A stretch of DNA of 64,000 bases, taken from positions 62,001-126,000 of the forward strand of contig NZ_JBGIYY010000005.1 in NCBI RefSeq assembly GCF_041380235.1, in the 5' to 3' direction. Each line of letters opens with the position of its first letter. The first letter of the stretch is position 1. Shown here piece by piece: positions 1-8,853 of this stretch. The notes under the pieces were generated by a model that saw nothing but the letters and a program-made list of their open reading frames with translations, made no database searches and was not told where the DNA came from. A program made the translations under genes and the position numbers. Source of the stretch: Glaciecola sp041380235. GTDB taxonomy: Bacteria > Pseudomonadota > Gammaproteobacteria > Enterobacterales > Alteromonadaceae.

Positions 1-1
1 T

Positions 2-1057
2 CGTGAGCTTCCTGCACAAAGTTTGCAATTTATCGAACAAGGGATCTGGCATTACTATTACAACACGGGCGATAAAGAAACCCTTGCTTACGCCTACCCA
101 TACGTACATAAGTATCTAACCTTGTGGGATATTAAGGACAACGGCTTAGCGACCTTCAGAGCGGGCGCCTGGAAATGGACCGACTGGGGCCCACAAGACA
201 CCATCGACTACGATGCCATACAAAATGCACTCTATTACAGCGCTCTAGTTTCAGCACGCAAAATGGCGCTGGCATTAGATGATAATGCGCATATTGCTAT
301 GTATAACCAGCGCATTGATTCAATTAAAGCCGCCTATCAAAAACACTATTGGCAAGAGGGTTTCTTTAGTAGTAATCCACAACAATTAAAAGACGACCGA
401 GCCAATGGCATTGCTATTTTATTTGGTTTAGCCAAGCCCGAACAGTATCAGCAAATTGTGGATAACGTGTTAGTGCCCAATCACTTTGCCAGCCCACATT
501 TCGAGTGGATGGTTTACAACGCGATGGCCATTGCGGGTCGGTATGACGATGCACTTAGCCGAATGAAACAGCGTTACGGTGCCCAAGTGGATAATAAAGA
601 GCGTTCAACCTTAACTGAATACCTAACGGGAAAAGGCACTGAAAACCACGCGTGGAACGCACCTGCAACGGTACTAAGTCAATATATAGCTGGTATTGAA
701 CCCACGTCAGTAGCTTGGAAAACCTATCAAATTATGCCGAATATGGCGCATATGAAAGTGTTAAAGCAGCTAGTGCCAAGCGTGCAAGGTGACATTGATT
801 TTGAAATCCAACGGGATGATAAAAAAATTGCTATTACCCTAGATTCACCATCTGAGACCAGCGCATTGGTTGGTATTCCAAAGCAGTACTTCGACATTAA
901 AAGTGTAAGCGTTAATGGTGACTTGGTGTGGGGGAAAAGTAGCTCGTTCGAGTCGAAACCTAAACAAATGAATGGTATTAAGTTTGTTGGTGAAAATGAC
1001 AAATATCTTAAATTTGAAGTTGCTGCTGGCATTTGGGTGATTGAAGCCAATCAATAA
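2..1057 (+). CDS. GH78 alpha-L-rhamnosidase, C-terminal part (cut by window start)
   Basis: The frame is already open at base 2, so only the C-terminal ~350 residues are visible and no start should be assigned here. The protein is the second half of a GH78 (alpha/alpha)6-barrel rhamnosidase, which hydrolyses terminal alpha-L-rhamnose. Visible marks are the barrel segment with GAWKWTDWG near bases 167-190, the segment ERSTLTEYLTG followed by GTENHAW near bases 600-655 (the Glu of TLTE sits where other GH78 enzymes have the WER catalytic-base Glu), and a C-terminal beta domain from about base 730. It differs from the other GH78 copies here, which read WERW or WERK at that place, so it belongs to another GH78 subgroup. 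It is followed 130 bp later by a GH106 gene on the same strand. Confident on fold and family; substrate is inferred from context. Confidence 0.82.
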   Translation, partial: RELPAQSLQFIEQGIWHYYYNTGDKETLAYAYPYVHKYLTLWDIKDNGLATFRAGAWKWTDWGPQDTIDYDAIQNALYYSALVSARKMALALDDNAHIAMYNQRIDSIKAAYQKHYWQEGFFSSNPQQLKDDRANGIAILFGLAKPEQYQQIVDNVLVPNHFASPHFEWMVYNAMAIAGRYDDALSRMKQRYGAQVDNKERSTLTEYLTGKGTENHAWNAPATVLSQYIAGIEPTSVAWKTYQIMPNMAHMKVLKQLVPSVQGDIDFEIQRDDKKIAITLDSPSETSALVGIPKQYFDIKSVSVNGDLVWGKSSSFESKPKQMNGIKFVGENDKYLKFEVAAGIWVIEANQ

Positions 1058-1187
1058 AAATTGTTGGCCTGAATTAACCTCTATCAGCCGCTGTTTTAAA
1101 AAATATGAGGCATAACGATTTGATGCATGACGCATACCTATTGGATTTGTGTATACCTAACTATTAGATAACTAAACGAGAAACTCA

Positions 1188-4100
1188 ATGAATACTTTTA
1201 CCAGACACTCTCCAAGCGCTTTTACTCGACACTTTACTAAGCAGTGTCGCTTGCCTCTTTTGCTCGCAAGTATTGTACTTCTGTCTGCTTGCAAAGGCAC
1301 AGTAAAAGAACCTGTTGTTCAAAACGATGATGTTAAAATCCAAAACAGCATAAAAGCTGAGCAATTTTATCAAGCCCCAGCCGATATTTTAAAAGCTAAT
1401 TTCCAACAACCACCCGAGCAAGTTAAGCCTTGGGTCTATTGGTACTGGGTCAGTGATAATATTTCAAAAACCGGCATTGAAAAAGATTTAGCCGCGATGC
1501 AAAAAGCCGGAATTAACACCGCACTCATCGGCATCATTCATTTACAAGGTAAACAAGGTGACGTAAAAGCACTTACTGAACCGTGGTGGGATCATGTCCG
1601 TTTTGCCGTCAAAAAAGCCGCTGAATATAATATCGATATTGGTTTATTCAACTCGCCAGGTTGGAGTCAATCAGGCGGGCCTTGGGTTACCCTTGATAAA
1701 TCAATGCGTTATTTAGATTCGACCGAACTTCAAGTTGCTGGACCGCAACAACTCAACATGACGTTAACCGACCCTGCAGAAAAACAGCATAGCTTCTTTC
1801 AAGATGTGCGCGTATTAGCGTTTAAAACCCCTATTTTTGAGCAAGATAAATTAACGACTGCCAACAGCCAAATCAGCATCACTAACCCCATAACCAAGAC
1901 AGTATTAACTAACCAAGCGGTTGATGCGCTTTTTGATGGTGACCGCAGCAGCACCTATACCTTGCCACTAGAAGTGATAAACCATCAACGTAAAGGTCCA
2001 AGCAGTGCTGGCCAATTACAAATAGACTTAGTCCATAATGAGTCTTTTCAAGCGCGTACGTTAGAAATTTATCCGCATAATAGCTTTATGACCGAAGCCA
2101 GTCTTTCAGCCAAAAATAAACTTGGTAAATTTGAAGTAATCAAAACCTTTGATGTTCAACGACCACGAGATATGGCTGCCATAGGTCCTGATCATGACGC
2201 GCCTATTGTTGTTACCTTTCCCGTAGTTGATGCCAAACATTTTCGTTTAACCTTTAAAGACTTTAACTTTGGCCGCAAGAAGAACCCCGATGAACCCGTA
2301 GGATTTAAAGATATTGTTTTATCAAAAGCGTACAAACTTGAACGTCATGCCGAAAAGAGGTTGGCGAAAGTTTTCCCTAATCCTTTGCCAAAATTTGATA
2401 CTTACCAATGGCCCCTTTCAACAAAAGCCGACGACTCACAATTATTAGTTAGCGCTAATGATGTAGTCGATATCACCAAACATGTCAAAAATGGTAAGCT
2501 TATTTGGCAAGCGCCAGCAGGTGACTGGACTATCGTCCGGTATTTTATGCGTCCTACTGGCACTGAAAACGGCCCTTCAAGTGGCCCAGCACGAGGGCCA
2601 GAAATAGACAAACTTAGCAAAGAAATCGCTCAGTTCCATTTTGATGCGTACATCGGAAAATTTCTAGAAACTACGCCAGCGGAAGATCGTACCGCATTAA
2701 AATATGCCGTGGTCGACAGTTATGAGAAAGGTGCACAAAACTGGACCGACGGCTTTGCACAAAAATTTGAACAACGCTATGGCTACGATCCGATCCCGTT
2801 TTTACCAGTTTATAGCGGCCGCGCCGTCAATAGTGTTGAACAAAGCGAACGTTTTTTATGGGACGTTCGGCGCTTAGTTGCTGATGGTGTTGCTTATGAA
2901 TATACCGCAGGGCTGAAAGAGCGAGCCAATAAACACGGGTTAAAACTCTGGTTGGAAAACTACGGTCATTGGGGGTTCCCAGGCGAGTTTTTACAGTATG
3001 GTGGTCAAGCTGATATTGTCAGTGGCGAATTTTGGGCTAGTGGTAATTTAGGCGCGATAGAGCTAAAAGCGGCCTCATCGGCGGCGCATATTTACGGCCA
3101 AAAAACTGTGATGTCTGAGTCTTTTACTTCAGGTCGTGATACTAGCTTTAAAAACCATCCGTGGAATTTTAAAAAGCGCGGTGATTGGTCGTTTGTTGAA
3201 GGTATTAACCACACCTTATTACACGTTTATATCCATCAAGCTTATGATGACCGTTTTCCTGGCGTAAATGCTTGGTTTGGATCAGAGTTTAACCGCAATA
3301 ATACTTGGTTTGATTTTATGGGCAGTTGGCTTGATTACATAAAACGCGCCAATTATATGATGCAGCAAGGTAAATACGTAGCCGACATTATGTACTTTAT
3401 TGGTGAAGACACGCCTAAAATGACGGGTGAAATTAATCCTGCCGTACCCGCTGGTTACTCTTACGACTTCATTAATGCCGAAGTGATTTTAGAGCGGTTA
3501 ACCTTTAAAAATGATGCATATCACTTACCTGACGGCATGAAATTTAAGTTATTGGTATTACCTAATTTAGACACCATGCGCCCTGCAGTATTAGAAAAAA
3601 TTCAGCAATTAGTGAAACAAGGGGGTGCGGTTTATGGCCCTAAACCAAGCCGTTCGCCTAGTTTAGAAAACTTCCAAGTTGCCGACCAAACGGTACAAAC
3701 AATTGGCCAGGCGCTATGGCAAAACATTGATGGCGAGCAAGTTACACAAGCGAACTACGGTAAGGGGCAAGTATTTTATAACAACACCACCAAAGCAGAG
3801 CTAGCCAGCGTACTAAATAAACTAGGTACGCCGCCAGATGTAAGTGGCTTGCCTGAAGACGTGCTTTGGAGTCATCGCAGTAGCGATACGCACCATATTT
3901 ATTTTATCGCCAATCAGTCAGAACAATCGGTTGAAATAACACCAAGCTTTAGAATGAACAACGAATATGGCAGTACAGCTTCGTCATCACACATACAGCC
4001 ACAACGCTGGGATGCAGTTACTGGCGAGATTAATAATATTGCCCAATTTGAATTACTCAATACTCAAAACAATAACCGCCGCATCAGTACACCCATAACT

Positions 4101-4862
4101 TTAAAAGGCTTAGAGTCGAGCTTTTTTGTGTTTGAAAAGCATTCAGGCTCGAATCATGCGCAAGCAAAATCCCCCAAAACCAGTATCAAAAGTATTAGCA
4201 AACAAGATCAAACTATATACTTACCGGTGAAGTTTAACGAAGGTGGTGCTACGGAGCTTGAAATTAGTAAAAATGGCGAATATCAAATAACCACTTCCGA
4301 TGGTGATATACACGCGATACAGGTCAATGATATCCCTGCAACGGTCACGCTAGATCAGCCATGGCAATTAACACTACAAGAAAACCGTGATGTGCCCAGT
4401 CAATTAACGTTATCAAAATTAACCTCTTTAACTGATATGAAGTCTGTGGCCTTGCAACATTACTCAGGAAAAATCAGTTATCAAACCACCTTTACGCTTG
4501 ACCAAAACATGTTACGAGATGATCAAATATTGCAGCTTGATCTGGGCGAAGTGGGCGTCATCGCTCGCGTAACCCTTAATGGTAAGAACTTAGGTGAACT
4601 ATGGAGCAGACCGCTGAGCGTCGACATCAGTGATACAGCACAAGTGGGCGACAATACCTTAACCGTGGAAGTAGCAACCACCTGGTTAAACCGTTTGATA
4701 GGCGATTTAAAATATCCCGTACAATTTCCTGATAGTAAACAGCCTAAAAGCTTTACTACCGATGTAACCTTTGAGGCAAAAATATCTGAAGAAGATGTCT
4801 TGCAACGATCAGGGTTGATCGGGCCGGTAACGATAACACCAATCCGCAAAGCTACCTTTTAA
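1188..4862 (+). CDS. GH106 alpha-L-rhamnosidase, lipoprotein
   Basis: Large (1224 residues) glycosidase of family GH106, which removes alpha-L-rhamnose from complex glycans. It has a type II signal with lipobox LSAC (Cys35), so it is probably anchored to a membrane and periplasmic or surface exposed. The family N-terminal pattern PWVYWYWVSDNISKTGIEKD begins near residue 80. The barrel core carries DSYEKGAQNW (around 509-518), GEFWASGN (around 613) and SESFTSG (around 642), where GH106 places catalytic and calcium-binding acids. The C-terminal 140 residues form a GH2-like beta-sandwich (LDLGEVGVIARVTLNG). The start at the ATG at 1188 is supported by the signal peptide. Part of the + strand glycosidase run; the paralogue at 13996 is clearly divergent. 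Specificity for ulvan-derived rhamnosides is inferred from neighbours. Confidence 0.9.
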   Translation: MNTFTRHSPSAFTRHFTKQCRLPLLLASIVLLSACKGTVKEPVVQNDDVKIQNSIKAEQFYQAPADILKANFQQPPEQVKPWVYWYWVSDNISKTGIEKDLAAMQKAGINTALIGIIHLQGKQGDVKALTEPWWDHVRFAVKKAAEYNIDIGLFNSPGWSQSGGPWVTLDKSMRYLDSTELQVAGPQQLNMTLTDPAEKQHSFFQDVRVLAFKTPIFEQDKLTTANSQISITNPITKTVLTNQAVDALFDGDRSSTYTLPLEVINHQRKGPSSAGQLQIDLVHNESFQARTLEIYPHNSFMTEASLSAKNKLGKFEVIKTFDVQRPRDMAAIGPDHDAPIVVTFPVVDAKHFRLTFKDFNFGRKKNPDEPVGFKDIVLSKAYKLERHAEKRLAKVFPNPLPKFDTYQWPLSTKADDSQLLVSANDVVDITKHVKNGKLIWQAPAGDWTIVRYFMRPTGTENGPSSGPARGPEIDKLSKEIAQFHFDAYIGKFLETTPAEDRTALKYAVVDSYEKGAQNWTDGFAQKFEQRYGYDPIPFLPVYSGRAVNSVEQSERFLWDVRRLVADGVAYEYTAGLKERANKHGLKLWLENYGHWGFPGEFLQYGGQADIVSGEFWASGNLGAIELKAASSAAHIYGQKTVMSESFTSGRDTSFKNHPWNFKKRGDWSFVEGINHTLLHVYIHQAYDDRFPGVNAWFGSEFNRNNTWFDFMGSWLDYIKRANYMMQQGKYVADIMYFIGEDTPKMTGEINPAVPAGYSYDFINAEVILERLTFKNDAYHLPDGMKFKLLVLPNLDTMRPAVLEKIQQLVKQGGAVYGPKPSRSPSLENFQVADQTVQTIGQALWQNIDGEQVTQANYGKGQVFYNNTTKAELASVLNKLGTPPDVSGLPEDVLWSHRSSDTHHIYFIANQSEQSVEITPSFRMNNEYGSTASSSHIQPQRWDAVTGEINNIAQFELLNTQNNNRRISTPITLKGLESSFFVFEKHSGSNHAQAKSPKTSIKSISKQDQTIYLPVKFNEGGATELEISKNGEYQITTSDGDIHAIQVNDIPATVTLDQPWQLTLQENRDVPSQLTLSKLTSLTDMKSVALQHYSGKISYQTTFTLDQNMLRDDQILQLDLGEVGVIARVTLNGKNLGELWSRPLSVDISDTAQVGDNTLTVEVATTWLNRLIGDLKYPVQFPDSKQPKSFTTDVTFEAKISEEDVLQRSGLIGPVTITPIRKATF

Positions 4863-4899
4863 TGTTACAACATAGCTAAAAAATAAAGGGATAATTTCC

Positions 4900-5808
4900 A
4901 TGCATCAAAAAATTAAAATGTTTACCGGGTTGTTTATGCTAGCGACATGTAGCCTGGTAGCCGCTTGTTCAACTCAACAAGCAACGGTAATTAATGCGTT
5001 GCAGCATGAAGACGTGATTAAAAGCCAAGGCTATTCGCTTGAGCAGTTATATAGCCTAAAGGGTCAAGATAAAACTTGGCAACAACTACTACAATCTGAC
5101 GATTTAAAACCCTTAGGCACCTTTACTACCCATGGCTCATTGGGGGCGACCGTCAACATTAATAATCAGCTTATTGAAACTGGCCTCTATGCCAATAACC
5201 CTATCGACGCGGTTAAACGAGGTATGCGTTTGCATACGCTGGGTCACTCGGCACTAAACAGTGGTGACTTTGCTAAATGGTCACGTTGGTATCAAGAAGA
5301 CGGTAATACGCAAATATTTCGTTTATTTCAGGGTGAGGTCAACACGTCAAACAAACGAAAAAATGCCGCTCGCGTTGAAACTTTTATTCCAAGCCAGAAC
5401 AGCCAACCTGAGCCAGGTGTTGTACGTGAATTTGGCGCGCGCTTTACCGTCTTAAAATCGGGAGGTTGTGTCGCCCCTCACTATTGTTCTATTTTTCAAG
5501 CTAAAGGTAACAACGTCGATCACTGGTCAGTAATGTTGCGAGTAGACAGTAAAGGCTCCTTATGGTTTTACCCTCGCGAGGATTCAAGCAAACGTAAAAT
5601 GATTTCAAGCAATGCCATAGGTCGCCCATTTGATATGAAGGTTTTAGATGATGGCTTGGATTATGAAATGTTCATCGATGAACAATCCGTAGGTAAAGGT
5701 CAATGGCCGCGAACTAAACAAATAGGCTTTAGGTGGGGGATTTATGTTGGTCGCTCCGAAGTACCTGCAGATGTGGTGATTTTAGTCACTGGCGCATCAA
5801 TAAAATAA
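4900..5808 (+). CDS. Secreted lipoprotein, possible jelly-roll polysaccharide lyase
   Basis: 302-residue lipoprotein with lipobox VAAC (Cys23) and a good ribosome site (AAAGGGA about 8 bases before the ATG). The second half (about 130-300) reads as a concanavalin-like/jelly-roll beta-sandwich: alternating beta segments such as ARVETFIPSQ, FGARFTVLK, HWSVMLRVDSKGSLWFYPR and FDMKVLDDGLDYEMFIDEQ, with a final strand ADVVILVTGASI. This overall pattern is that of the PL7/PL20/PL28-type lyases, and PL28 contains an ulvan lyase. I cannot assign a family from memory, nor point to catalytic residues with certainty. It lies between GH106 and GH78 genes, 37 bp after the former, so a role in the same glycan breakdown is likely. 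It could also be a non-catalytic binding protein. Confidence 0.5.
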   Translation: MHQKIKMFTGLFMLATCSLVAACSTQQATVINALQHEDVIKSQGYSLEQLYSLKGQDKTWQQLLQSDDLKPLGTFTTHGSLGATVNINNQLIETGLYANNPIDAVKRGMRLHTLGHSALNSGDFAKWSRWYQEDGNTQIFRLFQGEVNTSNKRKNAARVETFIPSQNSQPEPGVVREFGARFTVLKSGGCVAPHYCSIFQAKGNNVDHWSVMLRVDSKGSLWFYPREDSSKRKMISSNAIGRPFDMKVLDDGLDYEMFIDEQSVGKGQWPRTKQIGFRWGIYVGRSEVPADVVILVTGASIK

Positions 5809-5853
5809 AGCACAGCGTCATATATCAGCCTGAGAAACAAGCTGAAATTAAAC

Positions 5854-5930
5854 ACTAACGGTTAGCAATAGCAGCAAGACGTCTTCGCACTAACGCGACT
5901 TTTCTCGTTAGTGCGAAGGCACACTAACCG
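5854..5930. repeat. Nested inverted repeat (strong hairpin) between lyase-like gene and GH78
   Basis: A perfect 13-bp inverted repeat, CTTCGCACTAACG (5883-5895) and CGTTAGTGCGAAG (5906-5918), with a 10-base loop, is framed by an outer pair CGGTTAG (5859-5865) and CTAACCG (5924-5930). The octamer CACTAACG or its complement or near-copy occurs four times in 77 bases. There is no T-run after the stem, so it is not a textbook terminator. It may be an mRNA-stabilising or processing hairpin, or a REP-like element. Confidence 0.6.
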
Positions 5931-5952
5931 ATAATTTATAATCGAGTCCCTT

Positions 5953-8787
5953 ATGTTTTACACTATGTTAAAAAAATCACGCAATACAAGGTTTAGCATA
6001 ACGCTTGGCTTAATATTTCTATTTTCCGCTTGTACTTTTATCACTGATAACACCCGTAATGTTTCGGCGCCCATCGCACTTAAAGTCGGTGAGGGCTTTG
6101 TGGAACCTATCGGCTTTTATGAATCAATGCCTCGTTTTTCTTGGCAAATATCACCAACGGCAAGTTATCAATTTCAACAAGCATTTCAAATTCAAGTGGC
6201 CTCTACTAGGGCTAGCATTGACCAGGCTGATATATGGGATAGTCAAAAACAATTATCCGCCAGTAATGCTTGGATAAAATATCAAGGAACCCCGTTATCT
6301 TCTCGTCAAAAAGTATATTGGCGTGTGCGCATTTGGGATGAAGATAATCAAGTTTCTAATTGGAGCGAACCGACATCAATCGAATTAGGACTATTGTCAA
6401 ATGATGATTGGCAGGGCCAGTGGATCCGTCATCCAGAAAACGGTGATACGGTCACATTTGATGTAACCGATAATAAAACTAAAGAAGTTAAAACAGTAAC
6501 GAACAAAGTTTATCGTCCACAATATTTAAGAAGGTCTTTTACAACCCACGACAATACCAACTTAGAAAAGACAGAAGTTAAACCTAGCATCAAGCAAGCA
6601 CGTTTATACATTACTTCAAAAGGCATTTTTAACGCTTATGTTAATGGTCAAAGAGTATCGGAAGATGTGATGACTCCAGGTTGGACGCCATACAAACAGC
6701 GTATTGAAACCTTAACCTATGATGTTACTTCACTCGTTAATTTAGGCGAAAATGTACTCGCTGCCACCGTAGCCGAGGGCTGGCATAGCGGCCGTTATTT
6801 AAAGTTAAGATCCTTAAAAGTTGAACCTTCAGCCTTGTTAGCACAGCTTGAAATTACCTATAGTGATGGCTCATCGCAAATTGTAACAACAGACAAAAAC
6901 TGGCAAGTGACTCTTGATGGCCCTATTCGCGCTGCCGGTAATTATGATGGTGAAACCTATGATGCTAACCATGAAATGCCGGGTTGGAATACGGTTAATT
7001 TTACCGCTAATAATTGGAACAAAGTGATCACCGAAACCATCGAACCACAAGTAGCGTTAGCGCCAAAACGCCATCAAGTGTCGGCAGTAAAATTAACTAT
7101 CCCAGCGGTCAATATTGTTGAAGTTGCTAATCCACAACCGGGTGTCGTGGTGTTTGATATGGGGCAGAACATGGTGGGCGTGCCTGAATTATCACTGCCT
7201 GGTATTGAAAATCAACAAATGACCTTTCGTTTTTCTGAAGCCTTAGATAAAAATACTTTTTATACTAAAAATTTACGTACCGCAAAAGCAACCGACTACT
7301 ACACACCCGCTCAATCAGGCCAGATTAAGTATGTACCTACCTTTACCTTTCATGGTTATCGATATGTTGAAGTCTCAGGCTTTGATCAATCTAAAATTCC
7401 TGATTTAAGTTGGGTGAAAGGTCGGGTGTTGCATTCAGATTTTGATGTGAATGCCAATTTTAAAAGCTCTCATGCCAAGTTAAATAAACTCTCTGAGAAC
7501 GTAATTTGGGGCTTGCGCGGCAACTTTTTAGATATTCCCACCGATTGCCCACAGCGTGATGAGCGTTTAGGTTGGACCGGTGATGCTCAAGTATTCGCCG
7601 CAACGTCAATGTACATGGCTGATGTGTATGGCTTTTGGGCGGCATGGATGCAGTCGGTCAGAGAAGCTCAAGCAAAAGACGGCGGTGTACCAAACTTTGT
7701 GCCAAACAAGGGGCATGGCTTTGGTAAATTAGCCTCTGCTGGCTGGGGTGACGCTGCCGTGATCATTCCTTGGGAGTTGTATTTATTAAATGGCGACAAA
7801 CAATTTTTGCAAGACAACTATGACATGATCAAGCGTTGGCTAGCATTTCATCAATCTAAGTCAGAACAATACACTTCGAGTTTACGTGGCTTCAAAGATT
7901 GGTTGCAACCTTACGCTAAAAAAGGACAAACACCACAGAACCTAATATCGACTGCCTATTATGCACGCTCATTAGATTACGCCGCTAAAATAGCCAAGGT
8001 ACTGGGTTATGAAGACGATGCCACAACCTATACTGAGACCTTAAATAAAGTAAAACACGCCTTTCGCCAACAGTTTTTTGATGAAAATACAAAGGTAAAA
8101 AGTGCGTCAACGCAAACCAGTTATTTGTTGCCACTGGCGTTTGGGTTGTTTGAGGGTCAAGACCTTAAAAATGCACAGCAATATTTATTGGATACGATTG
8201 AAGCCAGCGATAAACATTTAGGCACGGGGTTTTTAGGCACGCCCTTATTAGCCCCTGTATTACAAAGCATAGGCCGTAGCGACTTGATGTTTGATATATT
8301 GTTTAAAGAAACCTACCCCTCATGGTTTTACTCTATCAATAATGGCGCAACCACGACTTGGGAGCGTTGGAACTCATATTCACTACAAGACGGTTTTAGT
8401 AAAGAATCCATGAATTCGCTCAATCATTATGCCTATGGTGCAGTGGCGAAATGGTTTTATGAAGGCATTTTAGGCATCAACCCCGCAAGTGCAGGCTTTA
8501 AAGAAATCACCATTAAACCGCAATTTAACCATCGCTTAAATCAGGCTAGCGGTAGCTATAAAACACCACAAGGAGAGGTAAGTGTTACCTGGCGTATCAC
8601 ACAAGGTCAGCTAGATATGCAGGTTACTATTCCCAAAAATAGTCACGCCAATTTTGATTTGTCGCAGGTGAAATCGCTCAAAATTAATGGCATTAAAGTT
8701 CCCGAAAATGATGGCCTGAAAAAGCAGTTTCTTAACAAGAAATTACCTGGGTTTTATCAAATAACAGGGTTGGTTCATCAGATTTAG
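5953..8787 (+). CDS. GH78 alpha-L-rhamnosidase, lipoprotein
   Basis: 944-residue GH78 enzyme with lipobox FSAC (Cys27). Order of domains: N-terminal Ig/fibronectin-like Bac_rhamnosid_N region (APIALKVGEGFVEPIGFYES onward), beta-sandwich sugar-binding domain (about 190-360), alpha/alpha6 barrel (about 480-850) and a C-terminal beta domain. The catalytic barrel carries DCPQRDERLGWTGD (531-544; E537 is the probable general acid) and TTTWERW (E804, probable base). It hydrolyses terminal alpha-L-rhamnose, presumably from desulfated ulvan oligomers. The ribosome site is weak; a second ATG 12 bases downstream is an alternative start. Its nearest relative in the window is the next gene, with which it shares subgroup motifs, suggesting a tandem duplication followed by divergence. 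Confidence 0.92.
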   Translation: MFYTMLKKSRNTRFSITLGLIFLFSACTFITDNTRNVSAPIALKVGEGFVEPIGFYESMPRFSWQISPTASYQFQQAFQIQVASTRASIDQADIWDSQKQLSASNAWIKYQGTPLSSRQKVYWRVRIWDEDNQVSNWSEPTSIELGLLSNDDWQGQWIRHPENGDTVTFDVTDNKTKEVKTVTNKVYRPQYLRRSFTTHDNTNLEKTEVKPSIKQARLYITSKGIFNAYVNGQRVSEDVMTPGWTPYKQRIETLTYDVTSLVNLGENVLAATVAEGWHSGRYLKLRSLKVEPSALLAQLEITYSDGSSQIVTTDKNWQVTLDGPIRAAGNYDGETYDANHEMPGWNTVNFTANNWNKVITETIEPQVALAPKRHQVSAVKLTIPAVNIVEVANPQPGVVVFDMGQNMVGVPELSLPGIENQQMTFRFSEALDKNTFYTKNLRTAKATDYYTPAQSGQIKYVPTFTFHGYRYVEVSGFDQSKIPDLSWVKGRVLHSDFDVNANFKSSHAKLNKLSENVIWGLRGNFLDIPTDCPQRDERLGWTGDAQVFAATSMYMADVYGFWAAWMQSVREAQAKDGGVPNFVPNKGHGFGKLASAGWGDAAVIIPWELYLLNGDKQFLQDNYDMIKRWLAFHQSKSEQYTSSLRGFKDWLQPYAKKGQTPQNLISTAYYARSLDYAAKIAKVLGYEDDATTYTETLNKVKHAFRQQFFDENTKVKSASTQTSYLLPLAFGLFEGQDLKNAQQYLLDTIEASDKHLGTGFLGTPLLAPVLQSIGRSDLMFDILFKETYPSWFYSINNGATTTWERWNSYSLQDGFSKESMNSLNHYAYGAVAKWFYEGILGINPASAGFKEITIKPQFNHRLNQASGSYKTPQGEVSVTWRITQGQLDMQVTIPKNSHANFDLSQVKSLKINGIKVPENDGLKKQFLNKKLPGFYQITGLVHQI

Positions 8788-8806
8788 TCAACACAAAACC
8801 AATCAT

Positions 8807-8843
8807 AATAAAAACATATTAATAAAAACATATTAATAAAAAA
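8807..8843. repeat. 14-bp tandem repeat just upstream of a GH78 start
   Basis: The unit AATAAAAACATATT occurs twice in a row (8807-8820, 8821-8834) followed by a partial third copy AATAAAAAA. It ends about 10 bases before the ATG at 8854 and next to the presumed ribosome site AAGAG. Such a repeat can expand or contract by slippage, which would change the leader of the next gene. Whether it does so is unknown. Confidence 0.75.
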
Positions 8844-8853
8844 GAGTACCACT

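Noticed and set aside
5883..5930. CACTAACG palindrome considered as an attC site
   Set aside because: The stem is a simple perfect hairpin without bulges and has no GTTRRRY core linked to a mobile gene; not like the sites at 18946 and 19897.
8807..8843. Tandem repeat considered as a CRISPR or phase-variation switch
   Set aside because: Only two and a half copies outside the coding region; listed as a plain repeat.
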